Assembly (NCBI GenBank): GCA_030248225.1
Contig: JASANE010028793.1
Location: 1-64,000, forward strand
DNA length: 64,000 nucleotides
Source of the DNA: Trileptium ribeirensis
Taxonomy: Eukaryota > Nematoda > Enoplea > Enoplida > Thoracostomopsidae
Direction of reading: 5' to 3'
This document shows, in pieces, positions 46,851 through 57,022 of this stretch. The position numbers and the translations under genes are program-made. The first letter of the stretch is position 1, and each line of letters starts with the position of its first letter. The notes beneath the pieces are model-generated. The model ran no database searches. It was not told where the DNA came from and saw nothing but the letters and a program-made list of their open reading frames with translations.

Positions 46851-48239
46851 ATCACAACATACTGTGAACTATTACCGACCAGGCGACTTTATCATGTAAA
46901 AACATCCCCAGCGTGAAGGGGAACCAGTCTCAGCGTTGACTAACTCTGGAACTAATCTTGGGATCTGGCACTTGCAGGCGCGATGGGCTTCTCCGGACGC
47001 TCCAGCACCAGCAAGAGCTACCTTTGCGATTCGGTGACTCAAGATACGCGAACGTTTGCGCTAGAACGTCAGGTAAGAGTTTTGCGTATTCCGCAAGATG
47101 AAAAGCCCACCTGAATGAAAGCGAGAACTCAAAAACGAAAGCGCAAAACAAAACTCTGACAATCGTCAAAATCAAAACCTACTGATGTGCCATTTTTCTA
47201 TGGCACCGTCGCTGCACCGGATCAGGTCTTTTTAAACACCCTGTCTACCCCTCTTATGTTGTTGTCCCTTTTGGCCCCCTAAAAGCACAAAAAATTTTAA
47301 ACTTTTGAATTTTAAAAAGCTTAGAAACCAAAAATATTATATACATATACAAACGCGAATAGAACAAAGCACAACGACCGCTGGTTCTAGCGGCGATATA
47401 AAAGTGTCCACAGCTCGCTTGTCTGATGAGTGCCGCCAAAGGCGTGTAAACAAGTAAACTTAGCGCTGGTTTTTGGCTGAGAACAATATACAGGCGCCAC
47501 GGAACTTACATATTATTTCATACTCTGATATCTTTTTATCATTTTGTGCAGCGTTTACGTTATAAAGGACCCCCTATGTGAAAGGCTTGTGCACCCTATA
47601 TGTCTCTGCCACTATCCATTATATAGTGTCTGCGATACTATCAGATTTGGAATTATGTTGTATGGTGTCTGTGACACGATGTTGTTATTTTTGCTTGTTT
47701 ATGGTGCCACCATTTATTTTTAAACATCCGTTGCACTGCTAACTTTTATCAAGTCATCACGGTTTGGTTTTTACTCTTCTACTGTGTGTCTAGTAGTGGA
47801 CGTTCACACTTCAGTAAAACGGCACAAGTTTAATATTATACTTTTATGTACATGCATGTTCATAATGGAGAGAGGGGATCATTTGTACTAGGACCAGTTC
47901 TAGCCCTAAGCAAAGTAAAACTAAGAAGAACGGCGACACTGGCCAAACAAAAAAATAACGTCAACTTTTCAAATGAAAATTCTCGATTTGCTCTGATTGC
48001 AGCATCGTGCCATCTTCTTTTATATGTTTGAGCCACCTACTACCACATCGTTTTTCCACTACACCCATGATACAAAACTCGTCGACCGCCCTTAAATAAA
48101 CTCTGTGTATACGTGAAATGGGCAGAGCGAACAGCCTAACTAATGATGATCAATAGCCTATAAACATTTAACTCGTACAACAACAACAAATAACCCTTTC
48201 ATGCCCGAATTAATTTGCGTATCGTGTAATGTTTGACAA
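46851..48239. other. No gene seen
   Basis: No domain or repeat pairing detected. ORFs are short. Confidence 0.45.
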
Positions 48240-48460
48240 ACTCAAGCCTGCGCCAGGGATTGAACCCGAAACGTACGGGTGAAACTTGTGTACGCAAACC
48301 ACTGAGCTATCTGGGAGCTGTTGCTCGGTTCCTTAAGGAACCTCACAACGCGAGCGAATAACAACGCACGTTCAAACGTACGATAGACGACAAATTCAGT
48401 AAACACAGCGAGTCGCAATGTGCGTTGGGTTCATTTGGACCTAGTGGGCATAAGATGATT
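48240..48460 (-). mobile_element. tRNA-derived SINE, copy 3 (inverted)
   Basis: On the minus strand, AGATAGCTCAGTGGTTTGCG (A-box-like; plus 48297-48316) and CGGGTTCAATCCCTGG (B-box-like; 48254-48269) have tRNA spacing, and the upstream GCGTTGTTATTCGCTCGCGTTG matches the SINE at 13940-14215. The acceptor stem does not pair and the anticodon loop is too long, so it is not a working tRNA gene. It is the best-preserved head of the family in this window. Confidence 0.65.
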
Positions 48461-49253
48461 AATAAATGCGACGTCTGTATTGAGCGGCCTGGGATAAAAA
48501 GAGATGCCGCCACTGAATTGTATGTGTGTGTGACTTAGAGCGTTCTATGTATATACATTGTGGCCGAGAGATGCCAACCTAACGTAAACCTCGCGCTGGT
48601 CGGCACGAGTCCCTATTTTAAAGAAAATATATCAGCGGTCAGAGCGGTTCACCCGAAGAAGGCTTTTAGCCTGGTTTTTATTATTGTTGGACCGCGGAAG
48701 ACAGTAGGCGGCAAGGAGGTTAGATCGACTCCATGCCCTGGCTAATCGCCTACTGGAGAAACTTATGGTTTTTAATGTGTATCATATGGGTGACCCGTTA
48801 GAGGCCGTTTTAGGTGCCGAAACTGGAAAGTTTTGTGTTCCAACTGGATTAGGCAGAACCTGATCGGACTCGTGCGCGTGGGCGGCCCCGATCTTCGACA
48901 GAAATAGACAGTATAGGACCCCGCGGAGGTGCGGAGACCCAAAAATCGGATAGTTTTGGTTAAAAATGTGGTACTATTGAACCTAGAAAAATGGGTATTC
49001 AAATGCCTAAGCGTGGTTTCGTAAACACTTACGGATGCGAGTTGGACCGACCCGAACGTATGATTATTGTCCCTGATGATAATTCGTTAGGCCTTGTTCG
49101 CCTTTTAATAGTAGGAAATGTCGAAGATTTGTGGATTTAAAATAACCCTCATTTAAAACGACGTTGCATATTGAATTTGATCAGCTTCCTGATACCCCTT
49201 TAGCCTCAATTCCATTAAATATGATAACATATCCGATACGGCGAATTATATGC
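48461..49253. other. No gene seen
   Basis: Unassigned, moderately GC-rich. Short ORFs on both strands without motif. Confidence 0.4.
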
Positions 49254-49640
49254 CTACTCCTGCGTGCCAGAAGAAGTCCCTTCGGACATTAAACCGCCAC
49301 AAAAGTTGATTCTATAAGGATTCTGCACCGTTACACAAGCCGTCCTTACACCCACGACTCTACACATTAAACGCTGTAATGCAATAAACGTCATACGCTT
49401 ACAAAGCGTGCGCACCGGGATCGGCCATCGGGCACCGCAACCGTGAAAACTAGCGTAGGACCCTGAAAGTTCTGACCTTTGTCGCTGGCCCATCCGAGTG
49501 CGCACTCGCTCTTCATAATATGACAACATCTTATCAAAATATGCAATGGTACCATTCATTTTAATGAACCGGGATCGACCGGACACCTGCACGTCGTAGG
49601 AGTGATGGTTCAAATGACGTGCGAAAATCACCCCGCGCAC
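49254..49640 (-). pseudogene. Possible C-terminal piece of a Ty3/Gypsy-type integrase
   Basis: A 128-codon minus-strand ORF starts RGVIFARHLNHHSYDVQVSG and continues RSRFIKMNGT. This resembles the 'W.pG.I..rlgp.sY.V....gr...rh' segment after the integrase core in Ty3/Gypsy elements. No catalytic core is found upstream, and the rest of the ORF shows no domain. The assignment is tentative. Confidence 0.3.
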
Positions 49641-51211
49641 CTAGGCGGGTGAAGCGTAATAGTAGTGGTACATCATATTAAAACAAAATTTATTTTACAA
49701 CAACGATGAATTGTACACGTATTAATACACGCTCCACCGGCGTTCGGCCACCCGTTAGGTTAAAATTTGCCATCTTTTGATAGCCTTAGAATCCGATAAA
49801 AACTCGGGCTGTTACGAATTACCCCTAGAGGAGTCGGATCGCTCTTCGCCTTGGGGACGACGATGCGCCCTCCGCGGACCTGCTGATACCGTGTGGGAAG
49901 CTAAGGCGAACCCCTCCACCCGAAGATCCGGCTACCCCACAGGGAGGTAAGACCTCGTGCATGTATCTTTACGTTTTATATAGTAATATAAATAGATATA
50001 ACAGTCTCAGAATATATTGGATTAAATGTAATGCAGCATATGAAATTCTGTTTTATTGTGCTGCTTAATATCGACATAACAATTACAAAAATTGTGTAGA
50101 ATCACAATACACTGTGCACAACAGTTTGGCGCAGGAACTTATATTATTATAATAGCACACGTGAAACGCTAAGTCAAGTGCGTCACCGGTGGTGGGACAC
50201 TAGATGGCCATGCCTCTAGTATGGGTTGGTGTATTAATCTATTTTAATTACGATCCGGTACAACGGCAACAATGTACAAAACAATAGCACTTTGCTAAGA
50301 ATGCTAATTACACTATCGGAAAAAACAGCTTCTTCCTTTTCGTAACGTCTAGGCAGAGGCATAAATCCGGAGGGGTACACCTATTTATTCACGAAAACGT
50401 GCATATATATTCTACTTACATATCAAAATAGATGTTGCCCTCTCGCTCGCTCAAATTGCATTGCCCCGCCCAATCCTAAGGGCGGATTTGCGCCAAAGCA
50501 CTTAGGTACTTACGGACATTCCTAAATACGGCTGCAAATGCATTTCAGCAGCAGCTGAGATTTAGTGGCGCCATAAGGCTCCAGTTAACAGTTAATTTTA
50601 TATCTATAGCAATAAACTTTGGCGTCGCTCAGTGCCACCTATCCTCTTGAATTTGTTAAACATTACCGCTGCTGTTCAAAAATTAGTTTTGTTTTTCACA
50701 AAGCCAACCCAAAAAGTTGTGCTTTTCTAATACCGTGCATGCTGTTGGGGACACTTTCGATATTGTTTCATAGTTGTCACGTAAAATACTAATTTGAATA
50801 ATATTAGCTATTTCAGTGTTACTATTAGTATAGTACATTGACGTTTTTGTAGGAAAGTTAGTAGTATTATGGGTAGGGAGGTGATTGAATAGTAAATGGT
50901 GTCACTGAGAGTATGTTTCAGAGGAATGGCACTGAGTTTTGGAACTTTCTATAGTTTTTGATAGACTATTTTGATAACATTTTTGTTAAACTTGGTATTA
51001 CTATTTCCGTTTAACAGAACTTATTGCTTTTCATATTTCAGTTGTGATTTTTTGCATTCAGTGTTGATTCAGTTGTCGTTATAGTTAAAAATCGTCATTT
51101 TGTTCCAATAAATTATCTCGACTGTAACTACTGGGCGACTAGATAATTCAATAGCATTCAGTATCGAACATAATTTTGCACATGGTCCATTGGTTCAAAT
51201 TATTGGACCAG
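49641..51211. other. No gene; possible 5' region of the BEL/Pao element
   Basis: Bases 49760-49950 are GC-richer and unassigned. TGTTGGGGACACTTTCG at 50743 looks like the start of a BEL-type LTR, but no second copy is seen downstream of the element, so an LTR cannot be confirmed. Confidence 0.3.
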
Positions 51212-51507
51212 TGTTACACAAGGTTCAAGTTTTAGTTAAAAAAATCGACGTATTGAACCAATAAATTGAAAAAGTGACAAGAACAAAGAGTAAGCGTTGT
51301 TTATTCAAGCTATTAATAAAATATTGAAGTAATTAACTGACGATTACACTGTTTTCGACTTGAAACGGTTGAAACGAAGAATTTGTCTCTGATGAGAGAC
51401 ATTATTGCTCAATTTAGCGCAGTTTACAAGACTAAATCCTAACTTATTAATACTATAGCATCAAAATTCGTCGGTTTTTTTAACTAAAACTTGAACCTTG
51501 TGTAACA
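51212..51507. repeat. Inverted-repeat element or stem upstream of BEL/Pao gag
   Basis: TGTTACACAAGGTTCAAG and the following TTTTAGTTAAAAAAA (51212-51244) are repeated as reverse complement at 51475-51507, about 33 bp matched, separated by about 230 bp. No flanking target duplication is evident. It may be a MITE in the leader of the retrotransposon or part of its LTR. Confidence 0.55.
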
Positions 51508-51579
51508 TTTGTAGTAATTAGCTCAGCTTCAACTAAAAAGTATAATTTCGCCATTCAATATATTTTACTTTTTATCAAT

Positions 51580-52374
51580 ATGAATAAAACAGTTGAAATT
51601 TCTACTAAACAGAGGAATGCTTGGCGGGGAAATGTAACTAGAGAAATAACCAAGATCGACGAATTAGAAATAGTTAGCACAGTCCAGTTGCAGAAAGATG
51701 AAGCAAGCTTTAATAAACTAGTTGATTATCGATCGCGATTGAATGTCTTAAATGATACTATTTTGTCGAGTTTCGGTCCTGATGGGGACCTCGATAAAGA
51801 AATTGAACGGTCGCTTGAAGTAGACGATATGATATTAGAAGCAGCTTCAACTGCAATCTCTATGATTGACTAATTTAAGTCCTCCCAGGATAACCAGCAC
51901 TCCTCAGAATTAGTAGATACCACGATTATCGCATTATTCCACAGCCAACAAACTAAGACGGTTAGTTTACCCAAACTCCAGCTGTTAAAGTTTAGTGGTG
52001 ACCCATTGAAGCGGGATGAGTTCTGGGATTCGTTTTCGTCATCAATTCACAATAATCACCAGTTGTCGAACGTCGACAAGTTAAAGTATTTGAGAAACAA
52101 CCTGGAAGGTGATGCTTTACGCATAGTCGATGGTTACCGGTTAACATCTGATAGTTACGGCACAGTTGTCGACAACTTAACTGAACGCTTTGGGAATAAG
52201 CAAATTGCAGTATTTGCACACTTCGAAGCCTTAAGAGCTTTGCCAGCTGTGACCCACCAAATAAACAATCTTCAAGCTACCTATGACGAATGTGAGCGAC
52301 ACATTCGTAGTCTTATCGCTCTGGGTCTGCCAGAAGACAATTTCGGACAGGCATTTACTCCGATAATTTTATAA
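51580..52374 (+). pseudogene. BEL/Pao gag region (DUF1759-like)
   Basis: Begins at ATG 51580. The first 97 codons are charged and helical, ending at a TAA (51871-51873). The same frame continues with SLPKLQLLKFSGDP and KRDEFWDSF, which match the DUF1759 motif 'LPkl.lp.F.Gd...W..F...F' of BEL/Pao gag. KLKYLRNNLEGDALRIVDGY follows, also typical. The product would package RNA into particles. One in-frame stop and, beyond 52374, a frameshift into the next segment show that it is inactive. Confidence 0.85.
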
Positions 52375-52394
52375 AAGCTGCCATTTTCGTCAAG

Positions 52395-52850
52395 ATGGAG
52401 CTATATCTCCGAAACGGATCGACACCCTGGGCACTTCAAAGTTTGAGAGAATTGTTGAATGAAGAAATACGGGATCGGGAGTGGAGTCAACGTACGTTTG
52501 GACAGAAATCCACAGACGATGATAACACTGGCACTCCAAACCATCGACAGCAATTAAAGGAACATACTAAAATTAGCGGGCGAGGTGGATCTTCGATCGG
52601 TGGTCCAGCGGCATTACTGACAAATGATTCCAAGTCAAGAAGCCCGAAATGCGCCTTCTGTAGTGATGCTTATTACAATGATCAGTGTACAGTATTTCCA
52701 GATGTCAAAACCCATCGTCAACAAATTAAAGATCGTTGTCTAGCTTGTCTGAGGTCTGGTCATACCACGAAACACTGAAAAAATCAATACCATGCTATCA
52801 TCGTAAGCGATTGGGTCATCATAGAAGTCTATGCTTGTCAATGTTCGGCT
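52395..52850 (+). pseudogene. BEL/Pao gag C-terminus with zinc knuckles
   Basis: ELYLRNGSTPW and LRELLNEEIRDRE continue the gag-type region. CAFCSD ... CTVFPDVKTHRQQ ... CLACLRSGHTTKH is the first cysteine/histidine cluster of BEL/Pao proteins, but the next Cys codon reads TGA (52776-52778). A second cluster (CYHRKRLGHHRSLC, about 52791-52832) is readable in a shifted frame. These knuckles bind nucleic acid in active relatives. Confidence 0.8.
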
Positions 52851-52982
52851 CGAAGGCTGGGAATGCCAGCACTAGCCGTGTTCAATCAAAGAAACGCCCA
52901 CAATGGCAGTAGAATCATCGACACGCTCGTTTCGCAAGGGCACCACGCCATTTTTCAAACAGCGTTAGCACCAATCAGATAA

Positions 52983-53309
52983 TCGAAATCCTTTGAGGCA
53001 CGCTTGTTGTTTGACACAGGTTCGTCCCGTTCCTTCATTATAACTAATGCAGCGACGCCAATCGGTGCGAAGGATCTCGGTAAAGAGGGAATATCAACAG
53101 CCGGATTTGCGGACACTGCTAGGAAAATCAAAGACTACAAGGTCGTTGAGTTTGATATTGTACAAGTGTATGGTTGTACTAAGCGAGCGACAGGTAATGT
53201 GACAGACATAATATCACTGCCTGTCACAAAGCTCCTGTTAAAACCGAACAAATATCCTGTAGTTCAGCAGCTAGTACTAGCAGAACCACTTCTGAGTGCG
53301 GCACAATAA
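52983..53309 (+). pseudogene. BEL/Pao aspartic protease (DUF1758-like)
   Basis: RLLFDTGSSRSFI carries the DTGS active-site motif (about 53007-53021). A roughly 100-residue beta-rich segment follows, as in the retropepsin of BEL/Pao. The frame ends at TAA 53307-53309, after which the polyprotein frame resumes in phase at 53310. In active elements this protease cuts the polyprotein. Confidence 0.8.
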
Positions 53310-54512
53310 GTTAATGTTGATGTCTTGGTCGGGCAAGACTATTATTATTATTTTGTTGGTGCACAACGTATACAATGTCCTGATGGATTGCTTTTCTTGT
53401 CGTCATCGCTTGGCTTGATTGCTGCAGGATGCATCAACGACACAAACTGCTACAATAGTAACGTTTCAACAATGCACATTGCCGCAGATGTTGACAAAAC
53501 TCTAGCTTTGGAAAAGTTCTGGAGCCTGGAGGATATAGGGGTCAAGCCGCCTATAAGTACACCCAATGATGAAAATGCAATAAAATCATTCAATGAAACA
53601 GTCGAACTAAGAAATGGTAAGTATTTTGTTTCTTGGCCGATGAAACTTGACGCGCCTGATCTTCCGGACAACAAAGTACTAGCGATCTGTCGTCTCAAGT
53701 CCCTGCTAAAGCGTCTAGCTCCTGATTCAACACACAGCCAAGCTTACAATATTACTCTAACCGATAAACTAAAGAGTGGCATCATCGAACTAGTAAATGA
53801 TGACTCGGACGGTGAGGTGGAGAATGTTCACTATATTCCCCATCACTGCGTACTAACTCCCGGTAAGTCTACAACAAAAATTCGAATAGTGTACGATGCT
53901 TCAGCAAAGGCATGAAACTGTACCGTGCCCCAGTCATTCTTGATGATTTATGTGGGATTATAATGAGATTTTGGCTCTATGCCATCGCACTGGTCAGCGA
54001 TGTTGGAAAAGCTTTCCTACAGATTGGACTACAGCTAAATTCTCGACTCGAAATTTATCCCGGTTTTTCTGGGTTAAAGATATGTGAAAACCGCCGACTA
54101 GGGCTAATATTCTTGTATATAGATTTGCGCGGGTCCTTTTGGCGTAGTAGCGAGTCCATTTTTGTTGGGCGCGGTTATGCAACATTTTATTCAGCATACT
54201 GATTTAGCTGTAAAACAAATTCTATTCGGCCACATCTACGTTGATAATATAATTACTGGCGTCAACGATTTGAATCTAACCTGCAAATATTACAAAGAAG
54301 CTAAATCACTATTCTCGTCGGCATCTATGAACATTTCTGAATGGTTAAGCAACAGTACAGAGTTTGTCGAAAGTGTTCCAGTTGTAGTTCGTGGAGTTTC
54401 AAATACAACAAAGGTACCAGGTTTATCTTGGGATACTAAATTCGACAAAATTTCCTGTTCAACCTTCAAGCCAAGTATCAATGTTGCTTGCACGAAAAGG
54501 ATTATTTTATAA
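53310..54512 (+). pseudogene. BEL/Pao reverse transcriptase
   Basis: VLVGQDYYYYFVG and SLGLIAAG (53322-53430) are the conserved lead-in. ALEKFWSLEDIGV and KIRIVYDASAKA precede RT motif A, LVSDVGKAFLQIGLQ (about 53990-54034, Asp present). After a further shift, FGVVASPFLLGAVMQH (about 54140-54190) and YVDNIITG (about 54238-54261) follow. The motif C reads YVDN rather than YVDD, a variant I believe occurs in some BEL/Pao elements. Frameshifts lie near 53912 and between 54050 and 54135. The frame closes at 54512. Confidence 0.9.
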
Positions 54513-54639
54513 TGTTTAGCAAGTGTATTCGATCCGTGTGGCTTTTGCTCACCAGTAACGGTTGGGGCTAAACACTTAATTCAGCGATTGTGGATAGAAA
54601 AACATGATTGGGATGCCAATCTTCTACAAAATGTCGTTA

Positions 54640-55174
54640 TGAATGGAAAGAGTGTGCCGCTAGTCTTCAGGAAATAGCAAATCATCAGCTCAGTCGCTGA
54701 ATTTAGTTGCCAAATCAGGCAAACATTGATAATAGCAGTCATCAACTACACTGCTTCTGCGATGTCTCGGCGAGGGCATACGCCGCCGTTTTATACCTTC
54801 GTTCTACGCACAGCGAGGAAACAGTTACTAATATCATTTTTGCACAATCTCGCATTGCTCCATTGAAAGCGTTGTCGATTCCTAAGTTAGAATTGATGGG
54901 TATGCTGATAGGCACACGGCTACTAAATTTCGTTGATAAGGAATTGCGAATACCAATCAGCTCTAGAACTTTGTGGTGCGATTCACAGTGCGCACTTCAG
55001 TGGAAGAAAAAACGAACACTGTCAACAACATTTGTAAAAAATCGAATAAATGAAATCAACGGCTACCCAAACGTCCATTTCAGATACGTTCCTACAAAAG
55101 ATAATCCTGCTGACGTATCATCGCTAGGATGCTCAAGTTCAGACTTGATTTTATCTGAACTATGGTGGAGATGA
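54640..55174 (+). pseudogene. BEL/Pao RNase H-like region
   Basis: HCFCDVSARAYAAVLYL, SRIAPLKALSIPKLELMGML, TLWCDSQCALQWKK and FRYVPTKDNPADVSSLGC are the standard BEL/Pao RNase H blocks in order, with the D-E-D residues visible. The reading frame is open from 54707 to 55174 and ends at the ELWWR position, where relatives continue 'WW.GP'. Enzymatically it would remove RNA from the RNA-DNA hybrid. Confidence 0.88.
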
Positions 55175-55595
55175 CCAAAATGGTTGGTTAAACCAGAATG
55201 TTTTTGGCCGAAAAACTTTGAAACATCAACAACGCTGTCCGTGGATGCAAACGAGGAAGACCAACAGTTATTTCAGGTAGACAAAGTATCTAAAGTAGAA
55301 AAAGGAATCTTTTATTGATTTAGATAGATTTTCTACTTTGTCGAAGCTGCTCAGAGTCACTGCCTGGGTATTCCGTTTCGTGGATGTTTGTCGACGCCGT
55401 CGTTGTTGTTCTCGACATCTCACAGCCGAAGAATTGTTATCGGCCGAATCGTTCTGGGAACGCCGCGTTCAAGTGGAACGTTTCAGTGATATATTGATTG
55501 GTCGAAAAGGAATAGCACGGAAATTTAAAGCGCTGAACCCTTTTGTAGATAACAGCGGTTTCATATGATGCCGAGGTCGAATACAGTTTGCAGCT
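55175..55595 (+). pseudogene. BEL/Pao linker between RNase H and integrase
   Basis: KLLRVTAWVFRFV (about 55341-55380) and LTAEELLSAESFWERRVQ (about 55422-55475) match the usual BEL/Pao linker ('L.rv.AyvlRf......LTa.El..A...w'). A stop and frameshift lie near 55566. Confidence 0.75.
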
Positions 55596-56333
55596 GTGTC
55601 GGACGACGCGAAAGAGCCTAAGTTATCGCCGAAAGGTAATCCTTTCACTCGATTGGTAATTGACGAGTTACATCGTCGCTTTTGTCATGCTGGCGTTCTT
55701 CATACTTTATCCCAAATTGGGCATAAGTATTGGATAGTTGCAGGTCGAGCCGAAGTTAAACGGATTATAAAATCTTGCTTGACGAGTAGAATTATCGGTG
55801 GTAGCTCCTTCGGAGAACAACCTATGCCTCTTTTACCAGACCTTAGAGTATCGCGATGCCATCCTTTTGCCTTTGTCGGAATCAATTATGTTGGCCCTCT
55901 ACTCATTAAATCCAAGTCGACGCCAGACATCTGCAAAGTTTGGATATATTTGTTCACGTGCGCAGTTATAAGAGCCATTCATATCGAAGTTGTCGAGAAT
56001 TTAACCGCTGAACAGTTCGTTCTCTGTCTGAGAAGGTTCATTTCCGTACGTGGTCGACCGAAAATGATCGTGACAGACAACGCCAAACATTTTCTCGCTA
56101 CCAAGAAACTTTTTGAGAAACATTGGCGTGATATACGTCTCGATCAAAGTGTACACGATTTCGTTTCGTCTCACGATTTTCAAAGGAAGTTGATAGCAGA
56201 GTTATCGCCTTGGATGGGCGGTTTCTACGTGCGAATTGTTGGCCTAGTGAAATTTGCCCTAAAGCGCTCATTTAACGCTCGTTGTGTTTCACTCGTAGAA
56301 CTTCACTCAATTTTCGGGAAGTATCCTTTGTAG
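55596..56333 (+). pseudogene. BEL/Pao integrase with mutated active site
   Basis: 245 codons. The zinc region keeps RRFCHAGVLHT (His pair) but the Cys pair reads CLTS, so the second Cys is lost. In the core, the first catalytic Asp is Asn (GINYVGPL), the second is present (IVTDNAKHF) and the catalytic Glu is Val (WMGGFYVRIVGLVK). Each change needs one base substitution (GAT to AAT, GAG to GTG, TGT to AGT). The protein could not catalyse strand transfer. The surrounding sequence is still clearly BEL/Pao integrase and has an open frame. Confidence 0.9.
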
Positions 56334-56500
56334 TGAATTCGCGACCACTTGTGTATGTCGAGTCCAACATATGAACATCGCCACTCACCCAGCGCACTTT
56401 CTTGGAGGTCCCTATACACGTGTTCCTCATTTCTCATTTAAATACAAAAAAATATAGAAACAGTTCCGTCCGTAGCTAATGCACAACAGCTCATTCTGAC

Positions 56501-56923
56501 GTGGAGGCGAGTCCAGGCAATGTTGATAATTTTTGGCAATTGTGGCGCGATCAATATTTGCTGGAATTACGCGCTGCAGCAAAGATGACCAAACAGCATA
56601 GCTCTACATCATGTTTTCCTGCTGTAGGAGATGTGGTTATCGTTAAGGATTTACCTGCGAGACACTCTTGGAAGTTAGCGACAATTGTTGAGTCACATAC
56701 TAGCGTCGATGGACGTTGTCGTTCGTTAAAGTTACAGCTACCGAACAAAAAGATTATAAATCTACCACTTCGTTTAGTGTTTCCACTCGAGTTGTCTATT
56801 GCAGGCGGTGGATCGGTCACCGACACCCAATCAACGAAACCTGCTACCCCAGCCATATCTACTCCCGACTCAAAAGATCAGGATGTTAGTGATACGGCAA
56901 GTGATAATTCAGTTGAACTTTAA
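56501..56923 (+). pseudogene. BEL/Pao integrase C-terminal domain (DUF5641-like)
   Basis: FWQLWRDQYLLELRAAAK, then VGDVVIVKDLPARHSWKLA and DGRCRSLKLQLPNKK to LRLVFPLEL, is the canonical domain after the BEL/Pao integrase core. A Ser/Thr/Pro/Asp-rich tail ends at TAA 56923. It is separated from the core by a frameshift and a 160-bp damaged stretch. It marks the end of pol. Confidence 0.88.
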
Positions 56924-57022
56924 AAACTATACACTTTAATGGAAACTATATAAATTAAAAACTATAAACGTCATAAAAAGTTATATAGTTTACTTTAATT
57001 AAAATTATTATAATATTTTAGC

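Noticed and set aside
48254..48316. tRNA gene on the minus strand
   Set aside because: A and B boxes are good, but the acceptor stem does not pair and the anticodon loop would be about 13 nt. Its upstream homology to the 14-kb copies shows a SINE.
50743..51211. 5' LTR of the BEL/Pao element
   Set aside because: The TGTTGGGGAC start is suggestive, but no matching 3' copy is visible after 56923, so it cannot be called.
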